64,000 nucleotides of DNA, from NCBI GenBank assembly GCA_036503555.1, contig DASXWQ010000055.1, positions 62,001 through 126,000 on the forward strand, read 5' to 3'. The notes beneath the pieces were generated by a model, which had not been told where the DNA came from, did no database searches, and saw only the letters and a list, made by a program, of their open reading frames with translations. Shown in pieces: positions 16,484 to 25,910 of the stretch (within the stretch, counting starts at the first letter, position 1; every line of letters begins with the position of its first letter). Source of the DNA: Actinocatenispora sp036503555. Lineage in GTDB: Bacteria > Actinomycetota > Actinomycetes > Mycobacteriales > Micromonosporaceae. The position numbers and the translations under genes were made by a program.

Positions 16484-19015
16484 TCAGGCGTGCGCCGGGG
16501 TCTCGGCGCGGAACGTGAGGTGCCCGTCCACCGCGTCGACGACGACGAGCTGTCCCTCGGACAGCTCACCGGACAGCAGCATCGACGACAGCCGGTTCTC
16601 CACCTCGCGCTGGATCGTGCGGCGCAACGGCCGGGCGCCGAACTGCGGGTCGTACCCCTTCTCGGTGAGCCAGTCGACCGCCGGTGGGGTGACGGTCAGG
16701 TCGACGCCCTGGCCGTGCACTCGCCGCTCGGTGTGCGACAGCAGCAGCTCGGTGATCTGCCGCAGCTCGTCGCGGCCCAGCCCGCGGAACACGATGATCT
16801 CGTCGATCCGGTTCAGGAACTCGGGCGGGAACGCCTCGCGCAGCCGCCGCATCAGCCGGTCCGACAGTTCCGGGTCGACCTCGCCGGAACCCTCCGCCGG
16901 GCCGCCCGACCGGAAGCCGATCGCGGCGCCCTGTCCCGAGATCAGGTCCGAACCGAGGTTGCTCGTCATGATCAGCACGGTGTTCGTGAAGTCGACCGTG
17001 CGGCCCTGCCCGTCGGTCAGCCGCCCGTCGTCGAGCACCTGCAGCAGCGTCTTGATCACGTCCGGGTGCGCCTTCTCCAGCTCGTCCACCAGGACCACCG
17101 AGTACGGGTGGCGCCGGACCGGCTCCGTCAGCTGCCCCGCCTCCTCGTACCCGACGTACCCGGGCGGCGCGCCGACCAGCCGGGACACCGTGTGCCGCTC
17201 CGAGTACTCGCTCATGTCGAGGCGGATCATCCGGTCCTCGTCACCGAACAGCGCCTCGGCCAGCGCGCGGGCCAGCTCCGTCTTGCCCACGCCGGTCGGG
17301 CCGAGGAACAGGAAGCTGCCGACCGGGCGGTTCTCGTCGGCGAGGCCGGACCGGGACCGGCGTACCGCCTCGGCCACGGCGCTCACCGCGTCGTCCTGGC
17401 CGACGACCCGCTCGTGCAGCCGGTCCTCCAGCTTCAGCAGCCTGTCGCGCTCCTCCTGCGTCAGCTCCGCCACCGGTACGCCGGTGGCCCGCGACACGAC
17501 CTCGGCGATGTCGGCCACGCGTACCTCGGGTACGTCGACGCCGCCGTCGGGGCGCTGCTCGATCCGCTGCTCCAGCTCGCCGATCTCGTCGCGCAGCGCG
17601 CAGGCCCGCTCGTAGTCCTCGGCGTCGACGGCCTGGTCCTTGTCCCGGCGCAGCTCGTCGACCCGGTCGGTCAGCTCGCGCGCGGAGTCGTCCGGCGCCA
17701 GCGAACGCAGCCGTACCCGAGCGCCGGCCTGGTCCATCAGGTCGATCGCCTTGTCCGGCAGGAACCGGTCGGTCAGATACCGGTCGGACAGCTCCGCGGC
17801 GGCGACGAGACTCTCGTCGGTGTACCGGATCTGGTGGTGCGCCTCGTACCTGTCACGCAGCCCGCGCAGGATCGCGACGGTCTCCTCCACGCTCGGCTCG
17901 GGTACCAGGATCGGCTGGAAGCGGCGGGCGAGCGCCGCGTCCTTCTCGATGTACCGCCGGTACTCGTCGAGGGTGGTCGCGCCGACCACGTGCAGCTCGC
18001 CGCGGGCCAGCGCCGGCTTGAGCATGTTGCCGGCGTCCATCGAGCCGCCGCCCTCGCCGCCGCCCCCGCCGGCACCGACCATCGTGTGCAGCTCGTCGAT
18101 GAACACGATCAGTTCGTCGCCGTTCGCGCGGATCTCGTCGATGACCTTCCGCAGCCGTTCCTCGAAGTCGCCGCGGTAGCGCGTGCCGGCGACCAGCCCG
18201 GACAGGTCGAGCTGGAGGACACGCCGGCCGGCGAGCACCTTCGGTACGGCGCCGTCGACGATCCGCTGCGCCAGTCCCTCCACGATCGCCGTCTTGCCGA
18301 CGCCGGCCTCGCCGATCAGGACCGGGTTGTTCTTGGTACGCCGGGACAGCACCTCGACGGTCTGCTCGATCTCGCCGGTACGGCCGACGACCGGGTCGAC
18401 CCGGCCGTCGCGGGCGTCGGCGGTCAGGTCCCGGCCGAACTGGTCCAGCGTCGGGGTGGTGCTCTCCCGCGGCGCCTCCTGGGCGCCGGTGGCCTGCGCG
18501 CCCGCGGCCAGCTCCGCCGGCCCGATCCGCAGCGCCCGCAGCAGCCGGCCCGCCTCCGACTCCGGGTTGGCGTCGAGCGCCAGCAGCACGTGCTCCGGCC
18601 CGATGTACGTGGCGCCCATGCCCCGGGCGATCTGGTGCGAGTCGAGGAACGCCCGCTTCGCGGCCGGGGTCAGCGTCGCCGGCCCCTCCTGCGCGTCGCC
18701 GGTGTCGACCGCCGCCGCGATCCGGTCCGCCAGCTGGTCCGGGTCGGCGCCGGCCCGGGCCAGCATCTGCCGGGTGTGTTCCTGCTTCGTCGCCGCCCAC
18801 AGCAGGTGGTACGTGTCGAGTTCGCGGTCGCCCCACGCGCCGGCCTGCCGCGCCGCGGCGGCGACCAGCTCCCGGGCCTCGCCGGACATCAGCCGGCCGA
18901 TGTCAACCCGGCGTACCGGCTGGCGCAGGGAGCCGCCGCCGAGGAACCGGGACAGCAGCTCGTTCAGCGGATCCGGGCCGAGGTCTCCCGGACCGAGGTA
19001 ACTGTCGCTCGACAC
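16484..19015 (-). CDS. clpC: ClpC-type AAA+ protease/chaperone ATPase
   Basis: An 843-residue Hsp100 protein. An N-terminal double Clp repeat (about 45-165) precedes the first AAA+ module (Walker A GEAGVGKT 235-242, Walker B VFIDELH about 304-310), a UVR-like coiled segment (DAEDYERACALRDEIGELEQ, about 464-483) and the second AAA+ module (GPTGVGKT 572-579). The UVR segment and short middle domain mark ClpC rather than ClpB. It would unfold proteins and feed them to ClpP. The first 45 residues are a Gly/Leu-rich extension. It starts at GTG 19015 behind GGGGGAGG. It may be a second ClpC, because housekeeping clpC usually sits elsewhere. Confidence 0.88.
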   Translation of the reverse strand: MSSDSYLGPGDLGPDPLNELLSRFLGGGSLRQPVRRVDIGRLMSGEARELVAAAARQAGAWGDRELDTYHLLWAATKQEHTRQMLARAGADPDQLADRIAAAVDTGDAQEGPATLTPAAKRAFLDSHQIARGMGATYIGPEHVLLALDANPESEAGRLLRALRIGPAELAAGAQATGAQEAPRESTTPTLDQFGRDLTADARDGRVDPVVGRTGEIEQTVEVLSRRTKNNPVLIGEAGVGKTAIVEGLAQRIVDGAVPKVLAGRRVLQLDLSGLVAGTRYRGDFEERLRKVIDEIRANGDELIVFIDELHTMVGAGGGGGEGGGSMDAGNMLKPALARGELHVVGATTLDEYRRYIEKDAALARRFQPILVPEPSVEETVAILRGLRDRYEAHHQIRYTDESLVAAAELSDRYLTDRFLPDKAIDLMDQAGARVRLRSLAPDDSARELTDRVDELRRDKDQAVDAEDYERACALRDEIGELEQRIEQRPDGGVDVPEVRVADIAEVVSRATGVPVAELTQEERDRLLKLEDRLHERVVGQDDAVSAVAEAVRRSRSGLADENRPVGSFLFLGPTGVGKTELARALAEALFGDEDRMIRLDMSEYSERHTVSRLVGAPPGYVGYEEAGQLTEPVRRHPYSVVLVDELEKAHPDVIKTLLQVLDDGRLTDGQGRTVDFTNTVLIMTSNLGSDLISGQGAAIGFRSGGPAEGSGEVDPELSDRLMRRLREAFPPEFLNRIDEIIVFRGLGRDELRQITELLLSHTERRVHGQGVDLTVTPPAVDWLTEKGYDPQFGARPLRRTIQREVENRLSSMLLSGELSEGQLVVVDAVDGHLTFRAETPAHA

Positions 19016-19158
19016 TGTGCCCTCCCCCAACGGCCGTCCGGGCGCGTCACCGCCGACGGTAGTCATCGAGCCGGCGCACCGGAGCCGTTCGGCGAAGCCG
19101 GCGGGCGGGCGGGACGAAACGCCCCGACGACACCGGGCCGCTTGCGACACTCACGTAC

Positions 19159-21039
19159 ATGGACGCCCACCTCGCCGATCTGGCCGCCGCGGCAGGCGTC
19201 GCCTGCGCGTACACCGACGGCGCCGGGCGCCGGGTCGACGTGTCCCCCGACGTGGTCGTCGCCGTCCTCGCCCAACTCGACGTCGACGCCGCCACCCCGA
19301 CCGCGGTACGCCGGTCGCTCGCCGAGCTGCGCGCCCGGCGTCCCGCCACGGTCACGGTGCCGGCCGGCCGGGCGTACCCGGTGCCGGCGGGGATCCTGCG
19401 GGACGAGGACGGCGGCGAACGGCGCGTCGCCGACGAGCTGCCCGCGACGCTGCCGCCCGGCTGGTACACGCTGGCGCACCGGGGCGGCGAGACGGCGGTG
19501 CTGGTGGCACCGGACGCACTGCCGCCCGTACCGGACATGTGGGGCCTCGCGGTGCAGGCGTACGCGCTGCACTCGCCGGAGTCGTGGGGCATGGGCGACT
19601 ATGCCGACCTGGCGGACGTCGTCCGGTTCGGTGCGGAGCTGGGCGCCGGTACGGTGCTGTGCAACCCGCTGTGCGCGCCGAGCCTGGTGCCGCCGGTGCC
19701 GGCCTCGCCGTACTCGCCGGACAGCCGCCGCTTCGCCAACCCGCTGTACCTGCGCGTCACCGCGACACCCGAGTACTCCCGCGCCGACGAGGCGACCCGC
19801 GGCAAGATCGACGCACTGCGGCCGGACACCGGCGAGCTGGTCGACTACGACGCGGTGTGGGCGGCGAAGCGCGCGGCGCTGGAGCTGCTGTGGCCGCTGG
19901 CGGCGCCCGCACCGGTGACCGATCCGGCCGGGTACGCGACGTTCTGCGCGCTGGCCGACCGGCACGGCGCGGACTGGCGGCGCTGGCCAGCCCCGCTGCG
20001 CCGGCCCGGCCCGGCCGCCACCGCCGCGGCCGGCCCCGACCGGATCGGCTTCCACGCGTGGCTGCAACGCCGCTGCGCCGACCAGCTCGCCGAGGTACGT
20101 GCCGCCGCCGCACCGATGCCCGTCGGGATGCTGTCCGACCTGCCGGTGGGCGTGGCGGCCGGCGGCGCCGACGCCTGGGCGTACCAGGACGTGCTGGCGG
20201 GCCGGGTGTCGGTCGGCGCGCCGCCGGACGCGTTCACGACCGCCGGGCAGGACTGGGGGCTGCCGCCGTGGCGGCCGGACCGGCTCGACGCCACCGGGTA
20301 TTCCGCGTACCGCGAGGTGCTGGACGCGGCGTGCCGGCTGGGCGGCGGGCTGCGCGTCGACCACGTGGCGGGGCTGTTCCGGCTGTGGTGGATCCCGCCG
20401 GGCGGCTCGCCCGCCGACGGCACGTACGTCAGCTACGACGCGGCGGCGCTGCTCGGCGCGCTGACACTCGCCGCGTACCGGCACGGTGTGGCGGTCGTCG
20501 GCGAGGACCTCGGCACGGTACGGCCCGAGGTGACCGAGGCGCTGCGGACCCGGCACATGCTCGGCTGCGCGGTGCTGTGGTTCGCCCGGGACGACGCCGG
20601 CTCGCTGCTGCCGCCGACGGCGTGGCCGCGCGACGCGGTCGCCAGCATCAGCACGCACGACCTGCCCACCGCGGCCGGCTTCGTGACCGGCGAATCCACC
20701 CGGGTACGCGAGGCGCTGGGCCTGCTCTCCGCCGCCGACGCCGCCCGCGCGATCGCCGAACGCGACGAGCTGCTGCGGCTGCTGCGGGCCGAGCGGCTGC
20801 TCTCCCCCGGCGGCGGTACGGACGAGGCGGTCGTGGCGATGCACGCCCTGCTGGCGCGTACGCCGTGCCGGATCCGGCTGGCCGCGCTCACCGACGTCCT
20901 CGATGAGCCGCGCGCGCCGAACCTGCCCGGCACGACCACCGAGTACCCGAACTGGCGGATCCGGCTGCCGGAGTCCGTACCCGAGCTGCGCGCCGACCCA
21001 CGGTTGGCCCGCATCGCCGCGCTGCTCCGGGAACGCTGA
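19159..21039 (+). CDS. malQ: 4-alpha-glucanotransferase (amylomaltase, GH77)
   Basis: A complete 626-residue GH77 enzyme that transfers alpha-1,4-glucan chains in glycogen and maltodextrin metabolism. The catalytic regions are visible: LRVDHVAGLFRLWWIP (nucleophile Asp), VVGEDLGTV (acid/base Glu) and ISTHDLPTAAGF (transition-state Asp). The N-terminal half has the extra domain typical of actinobacterial MalQ, and the GH77 domain begins around residue 125. The ATG at 19159 has only a weak ribosome-binding site. The gene is divergent from clpC across 143 bases. Confidence 0.93.
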   Translation: MDAHLADLAAAAGVACAYTDGAGRRVDVSPDVVVAVLAQLDVDAATPTAVRRSLAELRARRPATVTVPAGRAYPVPAGILRDEDGGERRVADELPATLPPGWYTLAHRGGETAVLVAPDALPPVPDMWGLAVQAYALHSPESWGMGDYADLADVVRFGAELGAGTVLCNPLCAPSLVPPVPASPYSPDSRRFANPLYLRVTATPEYSRADEATRGKIDALRPDTGELVDYDAVWAAKRAALELLWPLAAPAPVTDPAGYATFCALADRHGADWRRWPAPLRRPGPAATAAAGPDRIGFHAWLQRRCADQLAEVRAAAAPMPVGMLSDLPVGVAAGGADAWAYQDVLAGRVSVGAPPDAFTTAGQDWGLPPWRPDRLDATGYSAYREVLDAACRLGGGLRVDHVAGLFRLWWIPPGGSPADGTYVSYDAAALLGALTLAAYRHGVAVVGEDLGTVRPEVTEALRTRHMLGCAVLWFARDDAGSLLPPTAWPRDAVASISTHDLPTAAGFVTGESTRVREALGLLSAADAARAIAERDELLRLLRAERLLSPGGGTDEAVVAMHALLARTPCRIRLAALTDVLDEPRAPNLPGTTTEYPNWRIRLPESVPELRADPRLARIAALLRER

Positions 21040-21089
21040 GGACGTCGGCGGAGTAGCTTGCGGCATAGAGGATTTCGGGGGTGGACGGC

Positions 21090-21791
21090 ATGGCGGACAC
21101 GCTTTCGGACCTGGACCCGTTCGCGTTGCTGGACGACGAGGCGCGGCGGCTCGACGAGTACTTCTCGGCGCTGTCCGGGGCGGACTGGGACGCCCCGTCC
21201 CGCTGCGCCGGCTGGTCGGTCCGGGACGTGCTCGGGCACCTGGCCGGCGAGGAGGTGTACAACCACGCCTGCCTGGACGACGACGTGGCCGGGCTGATGA
21301 CGACGCTCGGCGAGGCCGGGGTGACCGACATGGACGGCTTCAACGCCTGGTGCGTACGCCAGCGCCACGACCTGCCCGTCGCCGACGTGCTCGCCGAGTG
21401 GCGCGCCGCGAGCGCGCGTACCCGGGACCGGATGCGGGCGCGCGGCCGGGACGCGAGCCTGCCGACGATGGCCGGGCCGTACCCGGTGGGGTTGCAGACG
21501 ATGCACTACGCGGCGGAGTTCGCGACGCACGCCGACGACGCTGGCTACCGGACACCGCCGGCCGAGGAGCCGGTGCGGACGGACTGGCGCGCCCGGTTCG
21601 GCGCGTTCGTGCTCGCCGAGCAGGACCGGCCGGTACGGGTGGACGTGTCCGACAACCGCTGGCGGGTGCAGACGGAGACGGTGGGCGCGCAGCTGTCCCC
21701 GGCCGAGTTCGTCGAGGCCACGGTGGCCCGGCTGCCCGCCGACCATCCGCTGGCACCCGAGCTGCGCACCGCGCTCGCCTGCCTGGCCTGA
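21090..21791 (+). CDS. Maleylpyruvate isomerase family (mycothiol-dependent) DinB-like protein
   Basis: A 233-residue DinB-superfamily protein. SRCAGWSVRDVLGHLAGEE is the usual N-terminal metal-site region, and MHYAAEFATHADDAGY supplies the further histidines. These proteins use mycothiol or a metal to detoxify or isomerise small molecules. The start is ambiguous: ATG 21090 is chosen, while an in-frame GTG at 21081 is also possible. The gene stands alone between malQ and the molybdenum hydroxylase locus. Confidence 0.82.
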   Translation: MADTLSDLDPFALLDDEARRLDEYFSALSGADWDAPSRCAGWSVRDVLGHLAGEEVYNHACLDDDVAGLMTTLGEAGVTDMDGFNAWCVRQRHDLPVADVLAEWRAASARTRDRMRARGRDASLPTMAGPYPVGLQTMHYAAEFATHADDAGYRTPPAEEPVRTDWRARFGAFVLAEQDRPVRVDVSDNRWRVQTETVGAQLSPAEFVEATVARLPADHPLAPELRTALACLA

Positions 21792-21800
21792 GCGGTTCTG

Positions 21801-22394
21801 GTGTCCACAGTGGACAGTGCGGTCGCCGGGCTGGTGCTCGCGGCCGGCGCCGGCCGGCGGTACGGGACGCCCAAGGCGCTCGTCACCCTCGACGGATCAC
21901 TGCTCGTCGAACGCGCCGCGCGTACCCTCGCCGCCGGCGGCTGCGACCCGGTGACCGTGGTGCTCGGCGCCGCCGCCGACGACGTCCTCGCCCGGGCCGA
22001 CCTCGGCCCCGTCCGCCCGGTACGCAACCCGGACTGGGCCACCGGCATGGGGTCCTCGCTGCGGGCCGGGCTCGCCGCGCTGCCCGCCGGCTGCGACGCG
22101 GTGCTCGTGCTGCTCGTCGACACCCCGCACGTCACCGCCGGGGCCGTCGCCCGCCTGCGCGCCGTCGCCGCACCCGACGCCCTCGCCGCCGCCTCGTACG
22201 CCGGGCGCCGCGGTCATCCCGTCCTCCTCGGCCGCGACCACTGGCCGGGCGTGGCGGCGCTCGCCGTCGGCGACACCGGCGCCCGGCCGTACCTGGCCCG
22301 GCACGACGTCACCGCCGTCGACTGCACCGGCCTCGGCGACGACACCGACCTCGACGTACCACCGGCCCCACCGCGACCCGCGCCGCACGGCTGA
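21801..22394 (+). CDS. mocA: MobA-like nucleotidyltransferase (molybdenum cofactor cytidylyltransferase type)
   Basis: A 197-residue NTP-transferase. The signature LVLAAGAGRRYGTPKALV is at about 11-28, and NPDWATGMGSSLRAGL and VLLVDTPHVT are family motifs. Its location just ahead of a molybdenum hydroxylase operon strongly suggests it makes the cytosine-dinucleotide form of the cofactor (MCD), as MocA does. GTG 21801 is nine bases after the previous stop. The initiator region contains a copy of the GTCCACWGTGGAC palindrome. Confidence 0.85.
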   Translation: MSTVDSAVAGLVLAAGAGRRYGTPKALVTLDGSLLVERAARTLAAGGCDPVTVVLGAAADDVLARADLGPVRPVRNPDWATGMGSSLRAGLAALPAGCDAVLVLLVDTPHVTAGAVARLRAVAAPDALAAASYAGRRGHPVLLGRDHWPGVAALAVGDTGARPYLARHDVTAVDCTGLGDDTDLDVPPAPPRPAPHG

Positions 22395-22480
22395 CGGGCG
22401 AACGGGGCGGCGGGGTGCGATCCACGCGCGGCGGCGGTGATCGGTGGGCGGGGCGTCGCACCGGCGCGCATAGTGGGGCG

Positions 22481-23374
22481 ATGGGGTCGCCGTTCCCGGT
22501 GCCGGAGTCGCCCGCCGCGCTCGCGGCGGCGCTGGCCCGCACCGGCTACCTGGCCGACGACGGGCTCGCCACCGCCGGGTACCTCGCGATCCGGCTGGGG
22601 CGGCCGGTGTTCCTGGAGGGCGACGCCGGGGTCGGGAAGACGTCGTTCGCGACGGCGCTGGCCGAGGCGACCGGGGCGACGGCGATCCGGCTCCAGTGCT
22701 ACGAGGGCCTGTCCGCCGCGCAGGCCCTGTACGACTGGGACTTCCCCCGCCAGCTGCTGCACCTGCGCGCCGTGCAGGCGGCCGGCGCCGGCACCGACCC
22801 GGCCGCGCTCGAAGCCGAGCTGTACGACCGGCGCTTCCTCATCGCCCGCCCGCTGCTCGCGGCGCTGACCACCAGCCCGTGCGTACTGCTCGTCGACGAG
22901 GTGGACCGGGCCGACGACGAGTTCGAGGCGTACCTGCTGGAGGTGCTGGCGGACGCCGCGGTCACGGTGCCGGAGCTGGGCCGGATCGAGGCCGAGCACC
23001 GGCCGGTCACGGTGCTGACCTCGAACCGCACCCGGGAGGTGCACGACGCGCTGAAACGCCGCTGCCTCTACCACTGGCTCGACCATCCGGACACCGAGCG
23101 CGAGATCGCGATCGTACGGTCCCGGCTGCCCGAGATCACCGCGCGGCTCGCCGGGCAGGTGGCGGCGGCGACCGCCCGGATGCGCACGCTCGACCTGCTG
23201 AAGCCGCCCGGCGTCGCGGAGGCGATCGACTGGGCGGCGGCCGTCGTCGCACTCGGCGCCACCGAACTCGACCCGGACGTCGCCGCCGCGACCCTCGGCG
23301 CGGTCCTCAAGTACCGGGAGGACACCGAACGGGTCCGTGCCGCCGCCGTCCTCGACCCCGGGACCGCACCATGA
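22481..23374 (+). CDS. coxD: MoxR-type AAA+ ATPase (CoxD-like)
   Basis: A 297-residue AAA+ ATPase with Walker A GDAGVGKT at 47-54, Walker B VLLVDEVDRAD and sensor 1 TVLTSNRTRE. MoxR/CoxD ATPases work with a VWA-domain partner to insert or mature metal centres of molybdenum hydroxylases; CoxD assists sulfuration of the Mo-Cu centre of CO dehydrogenase. The VWA partner overlaps by ATGA. The ATG at 22481 has only a weak GTGGGG upstream. The 86-base gap before it shows nothing clear. Confidence 0.88.
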   Translation: MGSPFPVPESPAALAAALARTGYLADDGLATAGYLAIRLGRPVFLEGDAGVGKTSFATALAEATGATAIRLQCYEGLSAAQALYDWDFPRQLLHLRAVQAAGAGTDPAALEAELYDRRFLIARPLLAALTTSPCVLLVDEVDRADDEFEAYLLEVLADAAVTVPELGRIEAEHRPVTVLTSNRTREVHDALKRRCLYHWLDHPDTEREIAIVRSRLPEITARLAGQVAAATARMRTLDLLKPPGVAEAIDWAAAVVALGATELDPDVAAATLGAVLKYREDTERVRAAAVLDPGTAP

Positions 23375-24507
23375 CCACCGCGACCGGCGACGTCGCCGGT
23401 CGGCGCGACGGCGACGGTACGGCGGTGCTCGTCGGCTTCGTCCGGGCGGTACGCGCCGCGGGCGTGCCGGCCGAGGCGCAGCGTACGCAGGCGATGCTGG
23501 CGGCGGTCGACGCACTCGGCGCGGCCGACCCGCGCGCGCTGTACTGGGCCGGCCGGCTCACCCTGTGCGGCGAGCCGGACGACCTGGCCCGCTACGACGC
23601 CGCGTTCGCCGCGTACTTCGGCGCGTCGCTGCCGCGGCCCGCCGCCCGCCAGGCCCGTACCGCGGTACCCCGACGGCCCGCGCTCGGCTTCGACGCCGGC
23701 ACCACCGAGGGCGAGCCGGACCAGACGGTGACCGTACGGGCGTCGGCGAGCGCGACGGAGACGCTGCGGCACCGGGACGTGGCGACGCTGACCGACGCCG
23801 AACGCGCCGAGGTACGCCGGCTGGTCGCGCTGCTCGCCCCGGCGACCGCGCCGCGCCGGTCCCGGCGGTACCGGCCGGCGGCGCGCGGCGAGCTGGATCC
23901 GGCGGGCACGGTGCGCGCGATGCTGCGGGCCGGCGGGGAACCGTTGCGCCTGGCCCGGCACGCCCGGCGTACCCGGCCGCGCCGGCTGGTGCTGCTGATC
24001 GACGTGTCCGGCTCGATGGCACCGTACGCGGACGCCCTGCTGCGGTTCGCCCACGCCGCCGTACGCCGCCGGCCGACCGGGACCGAGGTGTTCACGCTCG
24101 GCACCCGGCTGACCCGGATCACCCGGCCGCTGCGCGCCCGCGACCCGGACGTGGCGCTGACGCACGCCGGGCGGGCGATCCCGGACTGGCGCGGCGGTAC
24201 CCGGCTGGGCGAGACGCTGCGCGCGTTCCTCGACCGGTGGGGGCAGCGGGGCACCGCCCGGCAGGCGGTCGTGGTGCTCGCCAGCGACGGCTGGGAACGC
24301 GGCGACCCGGCCCTGCTCGGCGAGCAGATGGCCCGGCTGTCCCGGCTGGCGTACCGGGTGGTGTGGGTGAACCCGCACGCCGGACGCGCCGGGTACGAGC
24401 CGCTGACGGGCGGGATGGTCGCGGCGTCGCCGCACCTGGACGCGTTCGTGGCCGGGCACAGCCTGGCCGCGCTGACCGAGCTGGTCGGGGTGATCGGCAA
24501 TGGATGA
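23371..24507 (+). CDS. coxE: VWA domain-containing CoxE-like protein
   Basis: A 378-residue protein. The first half is helical with a charged linker (PRRSRRYRPAARGELD). The C-terminal von Willebrand A domain has an intact MIDAS start, D211-V-S-G-S, then GTRLGETL and VVLASDGWERGD. With the MoxR ATPase encoded just before it (ATGA overlap), it forms the usual chaperone pair for maturing Mo-hydroxylase active sites. The next gene begins eight bases inside its end. Confidence 0.9.
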   Translation: MTTATGDVAGRRDGDGTAVLVGFVRAVRAAGVPAEAQRTQAMLAAVDALGAADPRALYWAGRLTLCGEPDDLARYDAAFAAYFGASLPRPAARQARTAVPRRPALGFDAGTTEGEPDQTVTVRASASATETLRHRDVATLTDAERAEVRRLVALLAPATAPRRSRRYRPAARGELDPAGTVRAMLRAGGEPLRLARHARRTRPRRLVLLIDVSGSMAPYADALLRFAHAAVRRRPTGTEVFTLGTRLTRITRPLRARDPDVALTHAGRAIPDWRGGTRLGETLRAFLDRWGQRGTARQAVVVLASDGWERGDPALLGEQMARLSRLAYRVVWVNPHAGRAGYEPLTGGMVAASPHLDAFVAGHSLAALTELVGVIGNG

Positions 24508-25753
24508 GGTGCTGGCGCGGCTGCGGGACCGGGTCACGGCCGGCGAGGCGAGTGGCCTGGCCACGGTGGTCGCCACCTGGCACAGCGCGCCGCGGCAGCC
24601 GGGCGCGGCGATGCTCGTCGCCGCCGACGGTACGGTCACCGGCTCGGTGTCCGGCGGCTGCGTCGAGGGCGACCTGTACGAGGTCGCCACCGAGGTCCGG
24701 GACACCGGCGTGCCGCTGTTGCGGCGGTACGGCGTCTCCGACGACACCGCGTTCGCGGTCGGGCTGACCTGCGGCGGCATCCTCGACGTGTACGTCGAGC
24801 GGGTCGACGCGGCGTCCTTCCCGTCGCTGCCCGAGGTGACCGGCGCGGTCGCCGCGGGCCGGCCGGTCGCGGTCGCCACCGTCGTCGCGGACCGCTGCGC
24901 GGGCGCCGCCCTGCCGGTCGACGGTACGGGCGCCGCCACCGCCGTCGCGGCCGGTCGGGTCGGCCGCCGCCTCGTCGTCTGGCCAGGCCCGACCGCCACC
25001 GGGATCGGGCAGACCGTCGCCCCTGCCGGGACGGCCGGAGCCGGCGGGGGCGCCGAAACAGGCGGGGACGGACGGATCGGGCGGATCGGGACGCTGGGGT
25101 CGGCGCGGCTGGACGACGCGGTGACCGACGACGCGCGGGGGCTGCTCGCGGCGGGCCGCACCGCGACCCTGGCGTACGGGCACGACGGGCAGCGGCGGGG
25201 CGACGACCTGACCGTGTTCGTGGCCTCCTACGCTCCCCGGCCCCGGATGCTCGTGTTCGGGGCGATCGACTTCGCCGCGGCCGTGGCGCGCGCCGGCGGC
25301 TTCCTCGGGTACCGGGTGACGGTCTGCGACGCGCGCCCCGTCTTCGCCACCCACGCCCGGTTCCCGGACGCGGACGAGGTGATCGTCGACTGGCCGCACC
25401 GGTACCTGGCGGCCGAGGCGGCGGCCGGCCGGCTCGACGCCCGTACGGTCGTGTGCGTGCTGACCCACGACCCGAAGTTCGACGTACCGGTGCTGGAGGT
25501 GGCGTTGCGCCTGCCGCTGGCGTACGTGGGGGCGATGGGGTCGCGGCGCACCCACGACGACCGGCTGGCGCGCCTGACGGAGGCCGGCCTGTCGGACGCC
25601 GAGCTGGCCCGGCTGGCGTCCCCGATCGGCCTGGACATCGGCGCCCGTACGCCGGAGGAGACGGCGGTGAGCGTCGCCGCGGAGATCGTCGCCCGCCGCT
25701 GGCACGGCACGGGTACCCCGCTGTCGGCGACCTCGGGCCGCATCCACCACTGA
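24500..25753 (+). CDS. XdhC/CoxI family maturation protein (CoxF-like)
   Basis: A 417-residue protein with the N-terminal XdhC-CoxI domain (ATVVATWHSAPRQPGAAMLV, then GSVSGGCVEGDLY) and the C-terminal Rossmann-like XdhC_C domain (MLVFGAIDFAAAVARAGGFLGY, VGAMGSRRTHDDR). XdhC binds the molybdenum cofactor and promotes its sulfuration before insertion. The middle (about 165-195) is an unusual Gly/Ala/Thr-rich linker. It overlaps coxE by eight bases and closes the accessory block. Confidence 0.92.
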   Translation: MDEVLARLRDRVTAGEASGLATVVATWHSAPRQPGAAMLVAADGTVTGSVSGGCVEGDLYEVATEVRDTGVPLLRRYGVSDDTAFAVGLTCGGILDVYVERVDAASFPSLPEVTGAVAAGRPVAVATVVADRCAGAALPVDGTGAATAVAAGRVGRRLVVWPGPTATGIGQTVAPAGTAGAGGGAETGGDGRIGRIGTLGSARLDDAVTDDARGLLAAGRTATLAYGHDGQRRGDDLTVFVASYAPRPRMLVFGAIDFAAAVARAGGFLGYRVTVCDARPVFATHARFPDADEVIVDWPHRYLAAEAAAGRLDARTVVCVLTHDPKFDVPVLEVALRLPLAYVGAMGSRRTHDDRLARLTEAGLSDAELARLASPIGLDIGARTPEETAVSVAAEIVARRWHGTGTPLSATSGRIHH

Positions 25754-25910
25754 GCTACCTCTTCGGACCAACCTTGCGCGATCGGGCGGAGAGCGATCAA
25801 CTGGGTGCGTAGCGTCTGGACTGAGCCCCCGCCGCGACAGGTACGGGGCTCGTAGGCCGGCCGGCCCCGGCGGACGCGTGCCGGGGCTGACCCGAGTGTC
25901 GGGAGGGCCG

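Noticed and set aside
25754..25910. Promoter or riboswitch before coxS
   Set aside because: The 157-base gap must hold a promoter if the S-L-M-G block is separate, but no acceptable -35/-10 pair or conserved RNA structure could be seen, including no molybdenum-cofactor riboswitch core.
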